Source: Caldilineaceae bacterium | Lineage (GTDB): Bacteria > Chloroflexota > Anaerolineae > Caldilineales > Caldilineaceae | Assembly: GCA_019637645.1 (NCBI GenBank) | Contig: JAHBVH010000002.1 | Location: forward strand, 62,001-126,000 | Direction of reading: 5' to 3' | Length of the DNA: 64,000 nucleotides | Shown here: positions 1 through 8,298 of the stretch, in pieces | How positions within the stretch are numbered: position 1 is the stretch's first letter | Layout: each line of letters opens with the position of its first letter | Program-made: the position numbers and the translations under genes | Notes under the pieces: generated by a model | What the model was told of the DNA's origin: nothing | Databases searched by the model: none | What the model saw: only the letters and a program-made list of their open reading frames with translations

Positions 1-245
1 CCGTCGGTTATCTGCCGCCGTTGAAAGATGCCCCCACCTACTACGAGGGGGAAGAAGGCTTCCAGACGTTGTTAGAGCGGGCCGCTTTTGCGCAGGTCGA
101 TCCGATCTTCCCGTCGGCTAGCCAAGCCTATCTCATTCTGGCCGAAGAAGCACAGGCCATTATGACAGGGTCCAAAACCCCGGAAGATGGGGTTGCGTCT
201 ATGCAAGAGCGCATTGAGAAAGCCGCCGCCGAAGTTGCTCAGTAA
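1..245 (+). CDS. C-terminal end of a sugar ABC transporter substrate-binding protein (partial)
   Basis: The gene enters from the left edge, with its first complete codon at position 3, and ends with TAA at 243-245. About 80 residues are visible. The tail has the features of family 1 carbohydrate-binding proteins: a stretch running PIFPSASQAY, then a helix ending in an IMTGSKTPEDGVASMQER segment. That is the usual 'G-x-x-T/S-P-E-x-A-L' C-terminus in which the protein packs a last helix. Two downstream permeases (637-1596, 2512-3354) fit as its membrane partners, although no ATPase gene is visible. The N-terminus, with any lipoprotein signal, lies outside the window. The call is by pattern and context; substrate unknown. 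Confidence 0.8.
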   Translation, partial: VGYLPPLKDAPTYYEGEEGFQTLLERAAFAQVDPIFPSASQAYLILAEEAQAIMTGSKTPEDGVASMQERIEKAAAEVAQ

Positions 246-293
246 AGCGAAGAAGGTGCGTCGCTCCGAAGTGACAGTTTGAAAGGATATCTG

Positions 294-330
294 TTACATC
301 TGATAGGTCTTGAAGACCTGCCAGGTGTAA
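294..330. repeat. Imperfect hairpin of the CCTGnnAGG family
   Basis: Two 18-nt arms (294-311 and 313-330) pair with a few G-T or mismatched positions around a 1-nt spacer. The core TGATAGGTCTT / AAGACCTGCCA belongs to the same dispersed family as the repeats near 11203, 12823, 21666, 36135 and 57998. It lies about 50 nt after the binding-protein stop codon. Confidence 0.65.
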
Positions 331-519
331 CGGGTTCTGCCTCCTTTTAACTAGCGCCTCGGGGTTCGGTACAGTGTTCATTCAGTTTTTTGTATTCGTT
401 GATCGCACCACCCTGATGGGACGGTGCTTACAAATAACGCCCGCTCAAGCGGACTTTAGCCTTGGGTGGTCTATCAAAAAACGTTGTGAACAGTGTATTC
501 AGCTCGTGATGAAATGAAG

Positions 520-561
520 TTTCCGGTTGCAGGACGCCGATCGGCTTCCTGCAACCGGAAA
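520..561. repeat. Perfect 15-bp inverted repeat
   Basis: The arms at 520-534 (TTTCCGGTTGCAGGA) and 547-561 are exact reverse complements around a 12-nt loop that is itself partly self-complementary. There is no T-tract after it. It sits about 75 nt before the permease start and would form a very stable RNA stem in the operon leader. Confidence 0.75.
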
Positions 562-636
562 GCTGCTGTACCATCGCCTGTGGCCTTGGGTGGGATAGGG
601 CCATAGCAGACTGGCAAGGAAGGACGGTATGATCGT

Positions 637-1596
637 ATGAATTCATCCACCATTGTGCGTGAGGCCAAGGATGTCGTGGGTAAACAACAAGCGCGCAAGC
701 CGTCCTGGCTCAGTCGCGTGGGATATGAACTGAAGCGCAACCATTTTGCGTATACCGTCATGATCCCACTGTTGATTCATTTTCTGCTCTTTGAGTTTGG
801 CCCTTTTCTCTTTAGCTTTGTCCTGACTTTTATGGATTGGAAATTGGTTGGGACGCCAACCTTTGTCGGGTTAGCCAACTGGCAGGATTCCTTTCAAGAT
901 CCACTGGTCTGGCAAGCGTTGCGCAACACAACGGTCTTTGCCCTCTACTATGTGGTGCCGACCATTGTGCTTGCCTTTCTTATGGCGTTGATTATCAATA
1001 CTGGCGTACAGGGGACCAAAGTCTTTAAGACCTTGGTTTTGATGCCCTTTGTCACTTCGGGTGTCATTATCGCCGGTATTTGGCAATATATTTTTAAGGG
1101 TACAGAAACCGGCCTCTTCAATGTGTTATTGGGCTGGTTCAGCATTCCTCCGCAAATCTACTTTTCTAACCCACAACTCGCGATGTTAGTCTTGGCCGCG
1201 TTAAGCATCTTTCGCGTTTCGGGCTATTTGATGATCTATTACTTGGCGGGGTTGCAGTCGATCCCCACCTATCTCTATGAGGCTGCCGATATTGATGGCG
1301 CGACCGCTTGGAAGAAGACTTGGTATATTACGGTCCCCTTGCTAAAGCCAATCCATTTCTTTGTGGCAATTATTACCACGATCAGCGCCTTTCAGGTCTT
1401 TGAACAGATGTTTGTCATCACCAAAGGCGGCCCGGCCTTTGCCACGACAACCATTGTCTACTATCTCTACCAAATGGGCTTCAATATGCTGCGTTTGGGC
1501 TATGCGACGGTGGTTGCGTTTATCCTCTTTGTGGTCATTTTTGTGCTTTCTCTGATTCAACGCTGGTATTTAGGTAAAGAAGTGAGCTATTACTAA
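637..1596 (+). CDS. Carbohydrate ABC transporter permease (MalF/UgpA type)
   Basis: This 319-residue inner-membrane protein is one half of a sugar importer channel. After a basic N-terminus (residues 1-40) come about six hydrophobic segments, with the EAA loop (EAADIDGATAWKKTW, from about residue 215) that contacts the ATPase. Length and the ITKGGPAFATTTIVYYLYQMGF segment before the last helix, typical of MalF/UgpA-type subunits, fit this family. The stop codon overlaps the start of the next gene (TAATG), so the two are translationally coupled. The ATPase subunit is not in the window; such systems in this type of bacterium often share one MsmK-like ATPase, which is inference here. Substrate cannot be read from the sequence, but the linked NagA/NagB genes suggest an amino sugar or a derivative. 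Confidence 0.9.
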   Translation: MNSSTIVREAKDVVGKQQARKPSWLSRVGYELKRNHFAYTVMIPLLIHFLLFEFGPFLFSFVLTFMDWKLVGTPTFVGLANWQDSFQDPLVWQALRNTTVFALYYVVPTIVLAFLMALIINTGVQGTKVFKTLVLMPFVTSGVIIAGIWQYIFKGTETGLFNVLLGWFSIPPQIYFSNPQLAMLVLAALSIFRVSGYLMIYYLAGLQSIPTYLYEAADIDGATAWKKTWYITVPLLKPIHFFVAIITTISAFQVFEQMFVITKGGPAFATTTIVYYLYQMGFNMLRLGYATVVAFILFVVIFVLSLIQRWYLGKEVSYY

Positions 1597-2447
1597 TGCA
1601 AACGAATAGAACATCTACACCGGTAGTTGATGCGACGGCCCAAGCCCAATTTGCCGACCAGGGTTATCTGATTTTGCGCAACTTCCTGGCGCCGGCGATT
1701 CTGGCCGAGGCCCAAGCTGCCATCAATGCGCTAGTGGATCAACATGCGGAGCAATTAGTGGCGGCGGGCAAACGGCAAGATCGGCTGGCCGAGGCACCCT
1801 TCCCCACCCGTTTACTCCGCCTGTATGAGCAACAGATGGCGGATGCTCCTGTGCTTTTTCGCGCACAATTACACTTGGCTGGCCTCTACCCTCTTCTGTT
1901 TAATCAGGGGTTGTTAGATATTGTGGAAACGCTCTTAGGGGGCGAGATTCGGCTCTATCCGAACTATTCGGTGCGCCCCAAATATCCCGATATGGCCGCC
2001 ACCGAAGTGCTCTGGCACCAAGATGGGGGCTATACCGAAGGTAATGTTGCCGATCTGCGCATGGTCAATGTGTGGACGCCTTTGGTGCCAGCGCGCGTAG
2101 AAAATGGCTGTATGCAATTTATTCCCGGCACCCATAAGCTCGGCGCGGTCCCCCACGAACGACGCCAATATTATTTAGAGATCGCACCCACCGTGTTGGG
2201 CCAATACCAGGAGCGCGCCATCCATATTGAGCTGGACCCTGGCGATGTTGTGCTCTTCCACAATCTGCTCTTCCATCGCGGGTTGCCCAACCATAGCACC
2301 CAGATCCGTTGGAGCGCGGACTGGCGTTATCAAGACGCCACGCAGCCTACCCTGCGCAAAGAAAATGGGCACCTGGCCCGCAGCCGCCGTGAACCTGCCG
2401 CCGCCGTACAAAGCGCCGCGGCTTGGGCCAATTTGGCCTTTACCTAA
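1596..2447 (+). CDS. PhyH-family Fe(II)/2-oxoglutarate dioxygenase, lying between two permease genes
   Basis: A 283-residue phytanoyl-CoA-dioxygenase-like protein. Early residues match the family's 'F-x-x-x-G-Y-L-I-L-R-x-F-L' opening (about 21-32). The facial-triad HxD lies in WHQDGGYTEG (H141, D143), followed by the characteristic NGCMQFIPGTHKLG strand and a distal His in the LFHNLLFHRGLPNHS segment. The family hydroxylates small molecules using Fe(II), O2 and 2-oxoglutarate. The ATG overlaps the upstream stop (TAATG), and the next permease follows at 2512. An enzyme gene wedged between the two permeases is odd for an ABC operon and suggests that its substrate enters by this transporter. Exact substrate unknown. 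Confidence 0.85.
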   Translation: MQTNRTSTPVVDATAQAQFADQGYLILRNFLAPAILAEAQAAINALVDQHAEQLVAAGKRQDRLAEAPFPTRLLRLYEQQMADAPVLFRAQLHLAGLYPLLFNQGLLDIVETLLGGEIRLYPNYSVRPKYPDMAATEVLWHQDGGYTEGNVADLRMVNVWTPLVPARVENGCMQFIPGTHKLGAVPHERRQYYLEIAPTVLGQYQERAIHIELDPGDVVLFHNLLFHRGLPNHSTQIRWSADWRYQDATQPTLRKENGHLARSRREPAAAVQSAAAWANLAFT

Positions 2448-2511
2448 CCCAAGTTACGCTAAGTCGTTTATTGTTAGCTTGTTTGGGGCTTAGATTGGAG
2501 AAAGAGTACAG

Positions 2512-3354
2512 ATGAATGATGATGCCGCCACAATGCCGCAACGCCTGCCTGGGCTCGTCCGGGTGTTGCTGATTTGTTTAATGATCGGGCTGGGGGTGGC
2601 CTATTTAACCCCCTTTACGCTCATGGCCTTGGGTTCCTTGAAGAAATCGATCAGCTTTATTCCTGATCTGAACTATATGTTGTCGGAACTGACCTTGGCA
2701 AACTTTGCCTATATTATTGGCCGCAACCAATTTCCGCGCTGGTTTCTCAATTCGGTGATCTTTTCTGTGGTGCCAGTGATGACCCAAGCGATTATCTGTA
2801 CGCTCATCGGTTATGTGCTGGCGCGGCGCGATTTCTATGGCAAAAATGTCTTTTTCATGGTGATGCTCGCCATGGTGATGATCCCGACGCAGCTCATGGT
2901 GATCCCGCAGTATATTCTGTTTGATCGCCTGGATTGGATCAATCGCTATTGGGCCATCCTTGTGCCAGATCTCTGGGCTGTGATTGGCGTCTTCTTTGCG
3001 CGCCAATATATGCAGACCATTCCGCGGGAGATTGACGAGGCGGCCAGTATTGATGGCGCTACTGATTGGCAGACCTTCTTTCGGCTTATTATGCCTCTGG
3101 CCGCACCTGCCATCGCCACCATTGCTACCTTTCGTTTTATCTGGAATTGGAACGATCTCTTTCGGCCTTTGATCTTTATGCTCTCTGAGCGCATGTTCCC
3201 GCTATCGGTGGGCTTGGCCGCGCTCTATTCGCTGGAGGGCAACTTTGGGGTGCAAATGGCTGCAGCGACCTTGGCCTTTATTCCCACCTTTCTCACCTTC
3301 CTCTTTTTCCAGCGCTACTTTACCCAAGGTGTGCAGATGAGCGGGATTAAATGA
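2512..3354 (+). CDS. Carbohydrate ABC transporter permease (MalG type)
   Basis: This 280-residue membrane protein is the second channel subunit, partner of the 637-1596 permease. It has about six hydrophobic segments and the EAA loop (EAASIDGATDWQTFF, about residues 177-191), and it ends in the MalG-like FFQRYFTQGVQMSGIK. A GGAGAAAGAG ribosome site precedes the ATG by about 6 nt. It is separated from the first permease only by the PhyH gene and is followed 7 nt later by an amidohydrolase, so all are probably co-transcribed. Function as importer permease is well supported by motif and layout; substrate is inferred only from neighbours. Confidence 0.92.
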   Translation: MNDDAATMPQRLPGLVRVLLICLMIGLGVAYLTPFTLMALGSLKKSISFIPDLNYMLSELTLANFAYIIGRNQFPRWFLNSVIFSVVPVMTQAIICTLIGYVLARRDFYGKNVFFMVMLAMVMIPTQLMVIPQYILFDRLDWINRYWAILVPDLWAVIGVFFARQYMQTIPREIDEAASIDGATDWQTFFRLIMPLAAPAIATIATFRFIWNWNDLFRPLIFMLSERMFPLSVGLAALYSLEGNFGVQMAAATLAFIPTFLTFLFFQRYFTQGVQMSGIK

Positions 3355-3361
3355 GGCAGCC

Positions 3362-4129
3362 ATGACGATCATTGATATCCATGTCCACCATACCTGGGCC
3401 GATCCCGCCGATCCGCCGTGGGCCTTGATCGAGGAAACTTTGCAATTGGCCCAAGACGCGGGGATTAGCAAGGTGGGGTTGTTGGGTACCTATAGCTTTC
3501 ATGGCTATGACCCCACGCCAGAAGGCATTCGCGATTGCAATCGCCATGCCGCGCACATTGTCGAACGCTATCCGGATCTGGCCTATTCCTTTTGCTATCT
3601 TAACCCTGCTCATGATCCAGCCTTTATCCGCGAGGAGCTGGATCGCTGTATCGGCGACTATGGCATGAAGGGCATTAAGCTGTGGATTGCCGTTAATGCC
3701 CGCGATGCACGGTTAGCCGCGGTGATGGAAGGCGCGCGGCGGCACCAAGTGCCGGTCTTGCACCATGCTTGGTATAAAGCCACCGGCTATGTTTATAACG
3801 AATCGACACCGGCGGATCTCCGCGACTTGGCCTTGCGCTTCCCCGATGTCCCGATCATCATGGCCCATCTCAATGGCTGTGGCGTACGCGGGATCTTGGA
3901 CATTCAAGATCTACCCAATGTCGCGATTGATACGTCCGGTTCACAGCCCGACGCTGGCTTTCTGGAGTTTGCCGTCGCCCACCTTGGCCCCGAACGGATT
4001 CTCTTTGGCTCCGATGCGCCACTGCGCGACTATCCGGCACAATTAGCCAAAGTGACGGGTGCTAACATTGATGAGGCCGCCCGCCAACAAATCCTGGCCG
4101 GTAATGCAGCTCGGCTGATACAGTTATGA
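3362..4129 (+). CDS. Amidohydrolase-2 family metal-dependent hydrolase
   Basis: A 255-residue TIM-barrel protein of the amidohydrolase superfamily. The N-terminal HxH metal motif is present (DIHVHHTW, H7 and H9). Further His ligands are likely in VLHHAWYK and IIMAHLNG, and the catalytic Asp is in LFGSDAPLRDYP (about residue 219). Relatives hydrolyse lactones or amides, or decarboxylate aromatic acids. The gene starts 7 nt after the permease stop. Its last four bases overlap the start of a second, degenerate member (ATGA), so the pair are coupled and may form a heteromer. The complete ligand set suggests an active enzyme. Reaction not assignable from sequence. Confidence 0.85.
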   Translation: MTIIDIHVHHTWADPADPPWALIEETLQLAQDAGISKVGLLGTYSFHGYDPTPEGIRDCNRHAAHIVERYPDLAYSFCYLNPAHDPAFIREELDRCIGDYGMKGIKLWIAVNARDARLAAVMEGARRHQVPVLHHAWYKATGYVYNESTPADLRDLALRFPDVPIIMAHLNGCGVRGILDIQDLPNVAIDTSGSQPDAGFLEFAVAHLGPERILFGSDAPLRDYPAQLAKVTGANIDEAARQQILAGNAARLIQL

Positions 4130-4914
4130 AGACGCAACCACTGATGGAGACAAGCATGATCGACGCCGATGTGCTGGTCGGACACTATCCCTTTCGCCCC
4201 TTCCCCCACCCTAGCCAAGATTTGGCCCAACTCAAAGCGTATCTCCAGGCGCGCGGGATTCAGCGAGCCTGTCTTGCGTCGCTCCATGCCGCTTTCTACG
4301 CCGACCCGCAACAGGGCAATGCCGAACTCTTGCCCCAAGCCGCGCTCGATCCCTTCTTTCTGCCCGTCGCCACCATCAACCCAACGCTCCAGAATTGGCG
4401 CGACACGCTCGCGCGCTGTGCCGAGGAGTATGGTTGCCCTTTGGTGCGGCTGCTGCCCAACTATCATCTCTATTCCTTGGATGCTGGTTGTGTGGATGAA
4501 TTATTCGCCGAGACTGAACGAAGAGGGCTGCGCGTAGCCATTGTTAAGCGACTGGAAGATGAACGGATGCATTCTCTGCTGATGAAGGTGCCAGGGGTGG
4601 AGAATCATGAAATCAGCGCCTTAGCACAACGCTATGGTGGCCCGCTGCTTATTCAATCCGCCTATTTCCATGAGATTAAGGAACTTGCTACCGCCAGTCC
4701 CCAGCTCTATTTTGACATTGCCTTTGCCGAAACGCTAAATACGCTCCACCGCCTTACCGAAAGCGTAGCGATTGACCGGCTCGTCTTTAGCTCCCATACG
4801 CCCTTTTTCTACCCCGAAGCGGCCATCGGCAAAATGACAAGCTGGCAGGGTAGCCAAGCCGAGCGTCAACAAATTGCTAGCGGCACACTCACGGCGTTGC
4901 TGGCACGACAATAA
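4126..4914 (+). CDS. Amidohydrolase-2-like protein lacking the usual metal ligands
   Basis: This 262-residue protein is a likely paralogue of the preceding gene, which it overlaps by 4 bases (ATGA). The fold outline is similar, but the HxH near the N-terminus is replaced by IDADVLVGHYPF. The catalytic-Asp motif, LFGSDAP in the neighbour, reads LVFSSHTPFFYP here, with Ser-His instead of Ser-Asp. It may therefore be an inactive partner subunit, or use different chemistry. An alternative start is the Met at residue 11 (4156). Family assignment is by resemblance to its neighbour and so is less certain than for 3362-4129. Confidence 0.7.
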   Translation: MKTQPLMETSMIDADVLVGHYPFRPFPHPSQDLAQLKAYLQARGIQRACLASLHAAFYADPQQGNAELLPQAALDPFFLPVATINPTLQNWRDTLARCAEEYGCPLVRLLPNYHLYSLDAGCVDELFAETERRGLRVAIVKRLEDERMHSLLMKVPGVENHEISALAQRYGGPLLIQSAYFHEIKELATASPQLYFDIAFAETLNTLHRLTESVAIDRLVFSSHTPFFYPEAAIGKMTSWQGSQAERQQIASGTLTALLARQ

Positions 4915-4927
4915 CGACAAAACGTTC

Positions 4928-5701
4928 ATGAAGACCACATTTTCATCACTTATGCAAAACGAACAACTGCTTCCCGAAGAACTCTTTCTCTTTCAACACA
5001 ATGGCTACCTGCTGATCACCCAAGCCCTGACACCGGCCCTGGTGGCCGAACTGCGCGCGACCATTTTGCAGCAGGCCGCAGCACGGATTCCTCCGTTAGT
5101 TTGTGAAGATCCCGAACGCCCTGGTCAACCTCTGAAAGGGGATGTACCTGGGACGCGGGTTCTGCGGCTGTCGAAAGTGCTCAGCCGTGAGCCTATCTTT
5201 TGGCAAGCCGCAACGGCTCCCCGTCTGGTGGCCGCGCTGACCCAATTACTCGAACCCAATGTCGAAGTCGTGCTCAATCGCCATAATCATGCCACCCTGC
5301 GCCCACCCGGCGCGGCCCAACTGGAGTGGCACCGTGATGTGGCAAACTGGAGCCGCCCCGTTGTGACGGCCATTTTCTATCTAGAAGATTCCACCGTCGA
5401 AAGCGGCTGTACCTATGTTGTGCCGGGGAGCCAACAGATGCTGGCTTATCATGGCACCCTCAGTGGACATGGCCGTTTGGATACCCTGGGGCGTTTGGGC
5501 CAACAGGCGATGCCGGTCCTCGCCAAGGCTGGTGATGTGATGCTCATGCATGGCTTGGTGATCCATAGCGCCGGCGCCAATGGCTCAGCCTCTTCACGCA
5601 TGTCGATGACCCTGGGGTATCATGCTGCCGATGAATTAGGTGGGAAAGAAGAACCGGATAAACGCCTCGTGGCTGGCGAACGTATTTTACGCCATAATTA
5701 G
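4928..5701 (+). CDS. PhyH-family Fe(II)/2-oxoglutarate dioxygenase
   Basis: A 257-residue dioxygenase-like protein, the second in this operon. It has an early FLFQHNGYLLITQAL segment, the HxD metal pair in LEWHRDVANWSRP, the ESGCTYVVPGSQQ strand, and a distal His in HGLVIHSAGANGS. The family adds a hydroxyl group using Fe(II), O2 and 2-oxoglutarate. The open frame extends upstream to 4874 inside the previous gene; I chose the ATG at 4928 because it leaves only a short gap and begins just before the conserved region, although no strong ribosome site is visible. It differs clearly from the copy at 1596, so it is not a recent duplicate. Substrate unknown. Confidence 0.82.
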   Translation: MKTTFSSLMQNEQLLPEELFLFQHNGYLLITQALTPALVAELRATILQQAAARIPPLVCEDPERPGQPLKGDVPGTRVLRLSKVLSREPIFWQAATAPRLVAALTQLLEPNVEVVLNRHNHATLRPPGAAQLEWHRDVANWSRPVVTAIFYLEDSTVESGCTYVVPGSQQMLAYHGTLSGHGRLDTLGRLGQQAMPVLAKAGDVMLMHGLVIHSAGANGSASSRMSMTLGYHAADELGGKEEPDKRLVAGERILRHN

Positions 5702-5742
5702 AAAATGTCGTATTTGTTTCCCATAACAAAAGGAAGAACCCT

Positions 5743-6672
5743 ATGACCCGCAATGTAACCATTGCTGCCATCCAATTGCCAGTTTGGAGCGAAGGCGAGA
5801 CGGATCAACAACGTAAGCGATTTCGTGTAGAAAGTATTATGCATTGGCTGGAAGAAGCGGGCAAGGCCAAGGCCGCTTTGGCCTGTTTGGGCGAAACTTG
5901 CACTGGCCCCTTTGAGATGGAAGATGCCTATACCGGCCCCACGACGCGCATGGTGCAGAAACTGGCCGAACGCTATCACATGCATGTGGTGCTGCCACTA
6001 CAAGCCTATGTCGATGGCATTTTGCGCAACACGGCCCTGATTATCGACGACCACGGTCAAATTGTGGGCCGCTATGACAAGGTTCACCCGACGCGCCGCG
6101 AACTGCGCGATGGCATTATCCCTGGTGCTGATTTTCCCGTCTTCGATCTCTCCTTTGGGCGGCTGGGAGTTTGTATCTGCCATGACTTGAGCTTTCCCGA
6201 AAGCACGCGGGTCCTAGGGGTACGTGGGGCCGAGATTATCGTTTGGCCCACCTATTGGAGTGGTTGGGGGGATGACATTTGCTATGCCGTGATCAAAAGC
6301 CGCGCCATCGACAACGGTGCTTGGCTGGTCAACACCACCTTTGGCATTGAAAGCCACAAGGCATGGCGACCGGGGATGATCCTGGGTCGCAGTGGTGTCT
6401 TTGGGCCAGATGGGCTGGTGCTGTCCAATGCGGGGCGCTATGTCGGCATGGCGCTCTCCACAGTTGATCTCGACCGCCCCCGCATTGCCCATGATTTCTC
6501 CTTCCCTGGTGACAACGATGCCCGTACCTCGATTCTGGCCGATCGCCGTCCCGATGCCTATGGCCCGCTGGTCGATCCGAGCCTCGTCGTTCCCCCCACA
6601 CCCCCGCCTGGTTTCTATGCCACCGACGAAGCAACCTTCACGCCAGTCGTCCCCGCCCGTGTTAGTGCCTAA
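5743..6672 (+). CDS. Carbon-nitrogen hydrolase (nitrilase superfamily)
   Basis: A 309-residue cytosolic hydrolase of the nitrilase/amidase superfamily. The catalytic triad is complete: Glu51 in CLGETCTGP, Lys113 in YDKVHPT, and Cys146 in GVCICHDLSFPE. The superfamily cleaves amides, N-carbamoyl groups or nitriles. An AAAAGGAAG ribosome site precedes the ATG. The C-terminus carries a Pro-rich tail. In this operon it would be suited to removing an amide or carbamoyl group from the imported compound, alongside the isochorismatase-type hydrolase at 12886, but that is inference. Confidence 0.9.
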   Translation: MTRNVTIAAIQLPVWSEGETDQQRKRFRVESIMHWLEEAGKAKAALACLGETCTGPFEMEDAYTGPTTRMVQKLAERYHMHVVLPLQAYVDGILRNTALIIDDHGQIVGRYDKVHPTRRELRDGIIPGADFPVFDLSFGRLGVCICHDLSFPESTRVLGVRGAEIIVWPTYWSGWGDDICYAVIKSRAIDNGAWLVNTTFGIESHKAWRPGMILGRSGVFGPDGLVLSNAGRYVGMALSTVDLDRPRIAHDFSFPGDNDARTSILADRRPDAYGPLVDPSLVVPPTPPPGFYATDEATFTPVVPARVSA

Positions 6673-6767
6673 GCAGACTTGGCCTGTGATTCGTGTTGCG
6701 TGATTCGTGAACTCTGCATCACGGCGCACGAATCACAAATCACGCATCACCAACAAGGAGCCAACTT
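6673..6767. repeat. Clustered GTGATTCGTG / CACGAATCAC repeats
   Basis: The short gap is filled by direct and inverted copies of a GTGATTCGTG-like 10-mer (about 6684-6750). The two halves can form an imperfect hairpin. Similar CGAATCACGAATCAC runs occur near 46870 and 51680, so this is a dispersed family. The gap ends with the AAGGAG ribosome site of the next gene. Confidence 0.6.
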
Positions 6768-8045
6768 TTGTCTACACCGAACAACTTATCGCTGCAACGC
6801 TCGCTCGAACTCTTTGGCCGAGCGCAACGGCGCGTCCCTGGCGCTGCGCAGACCAATAGTAAACGGCCCAGCCAATTTGCCTTTGGCGGCTACCCGATCT
6901 ATGCCGAGCGGGCCAGCGGCGGGCGCATTATTGATGTCGATGGCAATGAATATATTGATCTCGTCCAGGCGCTGGGGCCGGTCATTTTAGGCTATTGCTA
7001 TCCCGCGGTGGACGCGGCCATTGCCGCGCAACTGGAACGCGGGATTATCTACGGGCTCATGTCACCACTCGAGGTCGAATGCGCGGAGCTGTTGGGCGCG
7101 GTGGTACCGTGCGCCGAAATGGTCCGCTTTTTGAAGGGGGGCGGGGAAGCGACCGCGGCCGCGGCGCGGGTAGTTCGGGGCTATACCAAGCGCCCTATTA
7201 TCCTGAACTGTGGCTATCGGGGCTGGCCCGATGTGTGGGCGGTTCAAACGGGGGACCCTGGTGTCCCGGCGGGGTTGCAGGGCAGTGTCGAAGCCTTTGC
7301 CGAGTTTGATCTTGCCGCGTTACAGCAGCAATTTCAAACCCACCGTGGCCAGGTCGCGGCGGTCTTTCTGGATATTCAGCGGAGTGCACCGCCCGCGGGT
7401 TATTTAGCGGCTGTCAAAGAACTCTGTCATGAAAATGGGGCGCTGTTGGTCTATGATGAGATCGTCACCGGCTTTCGGCTGGCGCTTGGTGGCATGCAAG
7501 CATACGCGGGGGTCACGCCTGATCTTGCCTGTTTTGCCAAAGCCCTGGCCAATGGAATGCCCTTGGCCTGTGTGGCTGGGCGCGCCGATGTGATGGCCTC
7601 CATGGCGGAACGTTCTATTTCCATCACCTATGGCGGGGAAGCGCTCTCCTTGGCCGCGGCCATTGCCACCCTGCATGAATTGCAGGAGAAGCAGGTGCCA
7701 GCCTATTTATGGGAACTCGGCGCTTTTCTGCAGCGGGGCCTAAATGAAGCGGCACAGGATGCCGGCATTCCGTTTTCTTGTGGTGGGCTGGGGCCAATGA
7801 CGACGATGAACTTTACCGAGTCGGGCGGACAACCAGAAGCGTTGCTGTGGGAATATCTGTTGCAGGAGATGGCGGTACGTGGTGTTTTGTTGCGCCGCGG
7901 TGGGCTAAATTTCCTAACCTTTAGCCATACCCAAGCCGACCTGACCCACGTGATTAACGCGGCGGCAGAAGTGCTTGTGAATTTGCGCCGTCTATGGGGA
8001 ACGGCGCAGATCGCTCGTGCGGTTGAAGCCCGCAAGCAGCAGTAA
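6768..8045 (+). CDS. Class III aminotransferase (glutamate-1-semialdehyde-aminomutase-like)
   Basis: A 425-residue PLP enzyme. The family layout is clear: ERASGGRIIDVDGNEYIDLV near residue 50, an aspartate in LLVYDEIVTGFR, and the PLP lysine Lys258 in CFAKALANGMP, where GSAM-type proteins have FGKxxGGG. The start is a TTG placed 7 nt after a clean AAGGAG, with no better ATG nearby. It sits in a catabolic operon rather than with haem genes, so a true HemL role is unlikely; it probably deaminates or isomerises an amino sugar or amino acid intermediate. The GAEGG region is conserved as FLKGGGEATAAA. Confidence 0.88.
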   Translation: MSTPNNLSLQRSLELFGRAQRRVPGAAQTNSKRPSQFAFGGYPIYAERASGGRIIDVDGNEYIDLVQALGPVILGYCYPAVDAAIAAQLERGIIYGLMSPLEVECAELLGAVVPCAEMVRFLKGGGEATAAAARVVRGYTKRPIILNCGYRGWPDVWAVQTGDPGVPAGLQGSVEAFAEFDLAALQQQFQTHRGQVAAVFLDIQRSAPPAGYLAAVKELCHENGALLVYDEIVTGFRLALGGMQAYAGVTPDLACFAKALANGMPLACVAGRADVMASMAERSISITYGGEALSLAAAIATLHELQEKQVPAYLWELGAFLQRGLNEAAQDAGIPFSCGGLGPMTTMNFTESGGQPEALLWEYLLQEMAVRGVLLRRGGLNFLTFSHTQADLTHVINAAAEVLVNLRRLWGTAQIARAVEARKQQ

Positions 8046-8298
8046 GCTGATGGGTGGCTTGGCTAATTTGTCTCCACACGGCCAAGTCAGCCATCGGTCT
8101 AAACGAATGGATGCATTACGCGGCCAGCAATAAAAAAGTCCAGTAGATTCATTTACAGTTCCCCCGACGCGGCTTTCACCGCACTGCAAACAAATCTACC
8201 GGACATATGGGATTATACGACAGCTCTACAGCTTTGTCAAATCCGTGATCATAAAATATGCAATTAATTTAATAACGGTTTGGAATGGATAATCGATT
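8046..8298. promoter_or_regulatory. 253-bp gap with a dyad and an AT-rich possible promoter
   Basis: No gene is visible. A near-palindrome pairs CCAGTAGATT (about 8140) with AATCTACCGG (about 8194). An AT-rich tract follows (8240-8285), with a TTGTCA box at 8234-8239 that could start a new transcript for the dehydrogenase at 8299. No convincing -10 box at ideal spacing was seen. Confidence 0.35.

Larger units (their letters stand above)
246..636. other. 391-bp binding-protein/permease gap with two hairpins, no gene
   Basis: No credible coding frame was seen. The gap holds two strong inverted repeats: an imperfect one at 294-330, and a perfect 15-bp-arm one at 520-561. Neither is followed by a T-run, so they are unlikely to be classical intrinsic terminators. 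They may process or stabilise the binding-protein mRNA, or attenuate transcription into the permeases. A GGAAGGA-like stretch near 617 lies a little far upstream of the next start at 637. Confidence 0.6.

Noticed and set aside
294..561. Hairpins as classical Rho-independent terminators
   Set aside because: No T-run follows either stem, and both lie inside what looks like a continuing operon.
6214..6729. Open frame on the - strand
   Set aside because: Lies inside the nitrilase gene in antisense, with no motif.
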